Below, in pieces: positions 58,956-64,000 of a stretch of 64,000 nucleotides of DNA. The translations under genes were made by a program, and so were the position numbers. The stretch spans positions 3,064,228 to 3,128,227 of the forward strand of contig NW_024468914.1 of NCBI RefSeq assembly GCF_011745365.1, given 5' to 3'. The notes under the pieces were generated by a model that worked only from the letters and a program-made list of their open reading frames with translations, had not been told where the DNA came from and did not search any database. The first letter of the stretch is position 1; every line of letters begins with the position of its first letter. This DNA is from Cryphonectria parasitica EP155. Taxonomy: Eukaryota; Ascomycota; Sordariomycetes; Diaporthales; Cryphonectriaceae.

Positions 58956-58966
58956 AATCGAGAATC
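58956..58966 (-). promoter_or_regulatory. candidate light-response element of frq
   Basis: On the minus strand (frq's own strand) this reads GATTCTCGATT, about 1.2 kb upstream of the FRQ ATG. The Neurospora frq light-response consensus is GATNC followed by CGATN with the same N; here N is T in both halves with a one-base spacer. Further CGAT repeats occur at 58681-58705. Binding is inferred, not shown. Confidence 0.45.
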
Positions 58967-61900
58967 CAGTCGGTAAGCCCCAGTATTTTCCTCTTTTAGT
59001 GAGGTACATGGCCCATGTACCGTATAGGGGTCCACGTTCTGGACAGGTCCGCCTTGATTTGTACCCCTGGCAGGTCCCCAGGGCGTCGCTATAAATCCAA
59101 CCTTCTCCTCCCAGCTTCGCACCCTCTCCAGTCGACCCACCATCGCCGCCGATGCATCATGCCATTTGGTCTGTCAATCTCACAGTCACTTCTCTGGACG
59201 TTATTCTCTCCCGATCTTTTCTCATTTTTGATCTCATCCTCATGTAGCGCTGAAGCGACATAGTTGAAGATGTCCTCCCGAGCCTTGGCCGAACTCCTCG
59301 CTACCCGTGTGGAGCGGGGCGTGTCGTTATCATCACAAGTAAAATCTCGACGTCACCTCCTTGTCCTGTCCACCTCCTTGCTGTCTGATTGGTCAACAGC
59401 TTCGTATCTAGCCAATCACAACGGCTCTGACGACACCCTGATGGTTCCACCTTCCACTGTTTTCGTCCTTTCTTCCCACTTCCATGGCCTACGAAAGGGA
59501 AAAACGGTCAGGGGCCTTTCCGCCTAGATCTCACTTTTTGCGCTGTCATCGATGATTTTTCCCACCAGCCCGCCCACGCAACTCACTCTTGCCTTGTGAC
59601 AGGCTCTGACAGGATGCTGCGCAAGGGGGAAAAAGGAAGGAGAGAAGACGGGAAGGGAAAAAAAAGGGACCAGGGGAAAATCAAGCGAAAAGGCTACTTG
59701 AGACAAGTTGTTACACTTCAGGTTAGGAGGCTACTTCCAGCTTCCGCGCCCCGAAAGCTGAACATTACACCCACCAAGCAAGTGCTACTGCTAATGGATG
59801 ATGGACTTGCTGTGCAGATGGCTCTTCCTGGAGTTCTACATGATGGAGGACTCACAGAGAACATATAGAGCTGAAGACTGTCATCCCACCCGGCGACCTC
59901 CAGACAGACACACAGACCTACCACGAGATTTTGGGTACGAGGCCCCAAGGGAGGAAGGAAGAGTGTGTAATCGTGTTCTGTCCCTGAAATCACCTGCATT
60001 TGGGGGTTACAGCCCACCCCCAGTGTGGATGACGAGGAGTCCCCCGCCCACTCACAGCCCGATTCCCGGTTTCCACGACCCTCAGGTGGTCTGATTTCTG
60101 GACCTTGCGACTGGGGCACGGCTGTCAAAAGACCTGTCATGAGAGGGGTGTGGTGGTCGCTGGTGACCGTGGCCTCCATCATGTTCTGTGTGTGTTACAC
60201 GACGAACATGTCGCACAATATACACATCCACCGACTTTGTTCCTGCCAGCCGTCTAGCCCGGAATCAGGTTTTTTCCCCCGTCTACTTCTGGCGGTACAA
60301 GCTTCCATATTTCGCACCGAGTCAGACGAGAGCACCACAACATTACGGTTGGCCGGTGCGTCGGCCAGGTATCCGAATACCACAGGACCCCTATGAACGA
60401 GGTGATAAGCGGCTCCTAGGACAATCACTTCCTATGAGGGTTGGCAACGGTGAGACCTTTGGCGAACTCAGCGTTGTGTTTGGATCTACAGTGTCACATG
60501 CCTAAGCCCTTTACGTTGGTGGGAAGATTCATCGTTTGCTGACATTCCGAGAGGGCAGCAAACACTTTCGAAGAAGAGCGCGGCTGACGTGACACCAGTA
60601 ATTTCATGCAAGCCCCGGGAAAAAGGAAGGAAGCCAAACAAGTGTAGCGAAGAGAGGGGGGAAGATGGTAGGTAAGAAGGGCGAACCATGCATCATTTGG
60701 GGGAGGGATCGAGATCGCGAACAGCGAACACCTCATTTTGGCGAGCCAGGGCTATGCTGTAGGGCCCTAGACCCGTGCCTTGACACCCGTTCGGCGAGGA
60801 GCGTCCCGCTGACAGCTGCACCATCTTTGTGAGTTCTCTTGGCTATATGGATATCGCGTGCTTCATGACACATGTCTCCCTCCTAGAAACCAGTCTTGGG
60901 TCCGCACTCTTGAAGAAAAACATGGCTTGTATGGTTGAGTTGATAGCAGCTCGAGAAATCAAGCATAAACCTCACTCAATATCATACATAGTATGTAAAG
61001 AAAGAAGGATAAGAAAAGTTGCTTAGAAACCTGCAAGACACAATTTCTTTTATTCACCCCAAGGGGTGTGGATCCAATCACGGCAGCTCCAAACCCAATT
61101 GCACTACGGCTGACAGGCCGTCACAGCACCAACACGCTAGGAGAAAACCCGCCCAAAGACCCTGAAGATTGTGAATCCATCGATCGAGATCCTCCAATGT
61201 AAACGGCTCCAATGGGATCAGCAAAAGACGTCATCCCAAGCAGAAGGAAGGGTCCTCTCGACTTTGTCGTGATGGTCGTGTCGATCCGACTTCTGAAACT
61301 CGGTTCCCATGATGAATGCTGCGAAGAGGTTCGAATATGATGAAGGGCGGTGCTGTGGCCTGATGTGGACTTGAACCTGTTTGTCTTTTCAGTACAAGTA
61401 CGAGGAGGGGGGGGGGGGCATCTACCCGTGCTAGCCGTGGTCACCAGAACGAGAGGCAGGGACGAGACAGGCATAGTAAACCATTCCAGTCCGGGGAGGG
61501 GCCTGGGCTGGTCTAGACCTGGGGCTCAAACCTGCTCCCAGGAGCCTATAGTTGAACAAGCATAATGAAAACATTGGCTCACGGGCTTTTCCATAGTAGT
61601 AACAAGGCAATATTAGTGTGCATTAGGCCCCCCTTCTACAAGGAACTTTTTTTTGCATAGTACAGATATTTCCTATAGTACAGAAGAGAGCCGCAGGCCC
61701 GAAACGCAAAAACCACCACCACCCGACCAAAGGACGCACATGCACTGATGCAGCCTACTGGGAGCTGACGTCGAGATCAGATGTCGCCCGATTGGGGAGG
61801 AGGAGGGGAAAAAAACATGAGATGCAACAGTCGACAGTCCCGTGCGCCCTTCCCGGCTGTTGGTATTTTCGACAACATGCCCGGCCATATTCCCCTCCCG

Positions 61901-63165
61901 TCGTCGTGATGGTGTTTCTTGGGGTTGGTAAACCCTGTGGGTACCATTGAGCCCCAATCAATGCTGCAGTTTGTATATGAATATGTGAGTGCGGGTTTTG
62001 TGTAAAGTACATCGTTCATTCTATGTACTATAACTATGTTTATTGGTAACAAGGTGTTTGTTCCATCTCTCCATTCTAGTATGGTAGTAACCTTCTGTTA
62101 AGACAGGGTGAAAACGACGCATGGAAGAGCGGTCGGTCAGGTGGGAAAATAAGCAAGAGCATTGACTTCCCAGCCCTCTTTTCTTTTCTCTCTGTCTGTC
62201 TTCTGTCTCTTGCTTGGCAAATCTACTACGTCGACGAACACGCAAAGGCAATACCACGCGCAGCTAGCGCACAGGGAGAAGACCACATGCAGATCCTGAT
62301 CGCTCGTGTGTGTGTCTGGTTATCATTTGGGGGTCGTCAGATATTCTTTACCCATCACCTCACATCGAGATCAACTCGTATCTGATGGGAAATAAGAAGG
62401 AAGGAGGGGTGTGTGTGGTCCGCCCGACGATCTGGTGTTTGGCCCTGCATCGCTCCCCGTGCCGTGCCGTCCCCTGTTACAGGCGCAGCGCATCGAGATG
62501 CAGGACGGGCTTTGGGTGAGGGGTGAGAAAGAAGAATTTAGGAGAGGGGTGTGAGCCCCTGGCCTTGTTCTGTCTTGTTGGAAACGGTCTGGGCATCTGA
62601 ACATCCAATGAGTACCGAGTCCAGCTGGTTAATTCCTTGAACGTGGAATATTCCCAGTCGTTGTGGTTGCTGCCACTGGGATGAGTGAGACATGCTCGGT
62701 GGTGGCTCACAGCCTCGCAACCCCTTCTGCCAACCCCCTCCCAAACCCGGGGGGTTTTTATTTTATTTTATTTTTTTTTTAAAAAAAAGAAAGACTCACC
62801 AGGAAGAAAAAGAGGTAGAAGAAAAAAAAAAACAAAGAGAAAAACATTCAGAGGACTACAGGCAAAGTAAAGGAAAGTCATCAAGGGACAAGATGAAAGG
62901 TGGCTATTACTCGACAAAAATTGTATAAATGAATGTATTCGGTTGAAAGGTTTGAAAGCTCAACCTAACAGCACAGCTAAACAACTTCCCCTCGTCGTGC
63001 TCCTCCAGTTCCAGCACTCACCCATCTCAAAAACATGACGAGTGCCTGCACTCAACCTCTCTCTCTATAAAGTTCTGTTCTTCTCCATTGGCGCCCCTTA
63101 CCTCTTCCCGGTCTCCTGAAGGGCTGTCCCCAGCTTCTCGAGTCTGTTCCCCCTAGTCCAGATCC

Positions 63166-64000
63166 TTACGCCTCCTGGACGTCATTAAGTAGGAGGGAAG
63201 AAGAGTTCCACTTCTCGCTGTTGAACGAGTTAACGAACGGGTTGTCGTTGATGATGAAACGCTTGCTGCTTGTGCTGGTGCTCGCGCTGGCATCGTCCCC
63301 CCCGTCGAGGCTACTGACGAGGTTCCCAAAGATACTGAGGAGAGTTCCTGGCAGCCCACCCTTGGGCGCACGCTTGCTGGTGGTGCTGGTGCTGGTGCTC
63401 GCGCTGGCATCGTCCCCCCCGTCGAGGCTACTGATGAGATTCCCAAAGATATCGATGAGAGTTCCCGGCAGCCCGCCCTTGGGCGCACGCTTGCTGCTGG
63501 TGCTCGTGCTGTCATCACTCCCTCCATCGAGGTGATTGACGAGTTGTCCAACAATGTCAAGGATAGTCCCTGGCAGCCCGCCCTTGGGCGACCTCGCGCA
63601 CGCGACATGCGGCGGGCACTCGTCAACACGGTGAGCCGGGTTGACATGGCCCCACGGCAGATCCAACAGATCCGGGTCCGTAAACGTCGTCGGCACCACC
63701 CCCACAGCCGTCGTCGGCGTGGTGTCGCGGCGCGGGTGGGCATGGTACGCATTGAGGCGGCGCTCCCCCCTGCCGACGACCGAGTTGCTGGCTCCCTCGT
63801 CGGTGGTCAGGTCCAAGTCCGGGATCGTGTGTTCAGGATAGAGCCCGGGCGGCGGGTAGGTGAACTTGGGCTGCGACGAGGGCAGCTGGGTGGGGATGGC
63901 GTTGATGGGTTCGGGCCACTTGACCATATCGGGGGCCAGGCCCACGGACGAGGAAGGGAGTGCGCCTTGTGTTGCCAAGGGGGAGGCGTGGACGCCTTGT
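63166..64000 (-). CDS. Kex2-type repeat precursor (KEP-like) secreted protein, 5' partial
   Basis: The frame is open from the window edge to TAA at 63166-63168 (277 residues visible); no ATG lies inside, so the true start and any signal peptide lie beyond 64000. The first visible residues (QGVHASPLATQG) look like sequence just after a signal peptide. A proline-rich ~130-residue region follows, then VDECPPHVACAR, then three tandem units of 35, 39 and 37 residues. Each unit starts S/A-PKGGLPGT, runs through an amphipathic stretch (LLSIFGNLVSSLDGG in unit 3), passes a Ser/Thr/Asp linker and ends in Lys-Arg. A 30-residue tail (FIINDNPFVNSFNSEKWN...) follows the last KR. This is the architecture of fungal Kex2-processed repeat proteins. 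No family name is recognised; the product could be a secreted surface peptide, a membrane-active peptide or a modified RiPP. Confidence 0.8.
   Translation of the reverse strand, partial: QGVHASPLATQGALPSSSVGLAPDMVKWPEPINAIPTQLPSSQPKFTYPPPGLYPEHTIPDLDLTTDEGASNSVVGRGERRLNAYHAHPRRDTTPTTAVGVVPTTFTDPDLLDLPWGHVNPAHRVDECPPHVACARSPKGGLPGTILDIVGQLVNHLDGGSDDSTSTSSKRAPKGGLPGTLIDIFGNLISSLDGGDDASASTSTSTTSKRAPKGGLPGTLLSIFGNLVSSLDGGDDASASTSTSSKRFIINDNPFVNSFNSEKWNSSSLLLNDVQEA
63259..63591 (-). repeat. three tandem KR-terminated repeat units
   Basis: Unit 1 is 63487-63591 (35 residues), unit 2 is 63370-63486 (39) and unit 3 is 63259-63369 (37). The dibasic KR codons sit at 63487-63492, 63370-63375 and 63259-63264. 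Units 2 and 3 are nearly identical in DNA as well as protein; unit 1 is more diverged. Length differences come mainly from the Ser/Thr/Ala linker. Confidence 0.9.

Larger units (their letters stand above)
57732..63165. promoter_or_regulatory. 5.4 kb gene-free frq upstream region
   Basis: No supported protein gene between the frq start and the 3' end of the repeat-protein gene. A long leader and remote control elements are typical of frq in Neurospora. Sequence features include a GT repeat (58450-58508), a G12 tract (61407-61418), a light-response-like site (58956-58966), and an AT-rich T/A tract near 62757-62790. Confidence 0.5.

Noticed and set aside
63259..63591. Dikaritin (ustiloxin-type) RiPP interpretation of the repeat protein
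   Set aside because: The units lack the tyrosine used for cyclisation in known dikaritins and are longer than usual cores; kept only as a minor alternative pending the flanking genes.

Overview
This window is nuclear chromosomal DNA from a filamentous ascomycete, most likely a Sordariomycete. Genes are monocistronic and lie on both strands. They carry short introns (about 55-170 nt) with GTRNGT-type donors, CTAAC/CTAAT branch sites and YAG acceptors. The gene set (FREQUENCY clock protein, FKS-type glucan synthase, DASH subunit Dam1, fungal mitochondrial IF2) is typical of Pezizomycotina. Nothing prokaryotic, viral or CRISPR-like was seen, and no tRNA or rRNA gene could be supported. Exon coordinates were inferred by hand from splice signals, reading phase and family conservation.

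Layout. 0-13 kb: SNIP1/Pml1 FHA splicing factor (-), GGA clathrin adaptor (-), Tsr3 rRNA modification enzyme (+), mitochondrial IF2 (-), an unrecognised two-helix membrane protein (+) and a PP28/PDAP1 phosphoprotein (-). 14-16 kb: an unrecognised multi-exon gene with an ambiguous TAA codon. 16-35 kb: SCOT ketone-body CoA transferase (-), ariadne-type RBR ubiquitin ligase (-), mitochondrial Prx5 (+), DUF167/YggU protein (-), Dam1 (-), Csr1-like CRAL-TRIO lipid-transfer protein (+), HINT-type HIT hydrolase (-) with a 15-nt micro-exon, Mog1 (+), and a SprT/GCNA protease with an HMG box (-).

35-51 kb: after a 5.4 kb gene-free stretch come three genes in one direction that build or remodel the cell envelope: FKS1 beta-1,3-glucan synthase, LCB1 serine palmitoyltransferase subunit, and a secreted GH17 glucanase.

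51-63 kb: the clock gene frq (-) lies between gene-free flanks of 3.5 kb (3' side) and 5.4 kb (5' side). Its leader carries short upstream ORFs, one overlapping the FRQ start codon, and about 1.2 kb upstream is a sequence resembling the White Collar light-response element.

63-64 kb: the window ends inside the most unusual gene, a probable secreted precursor (-). It has three near-identical 35-39-residue units, each ending in a Lys-Arg (Kex2-type) site. This is the architecture of fungal Kex2-processed repeat proteins, a class that includes RiPP precursors and secreted surface or membrane-active peptides. Its 5' end lies outside the window.
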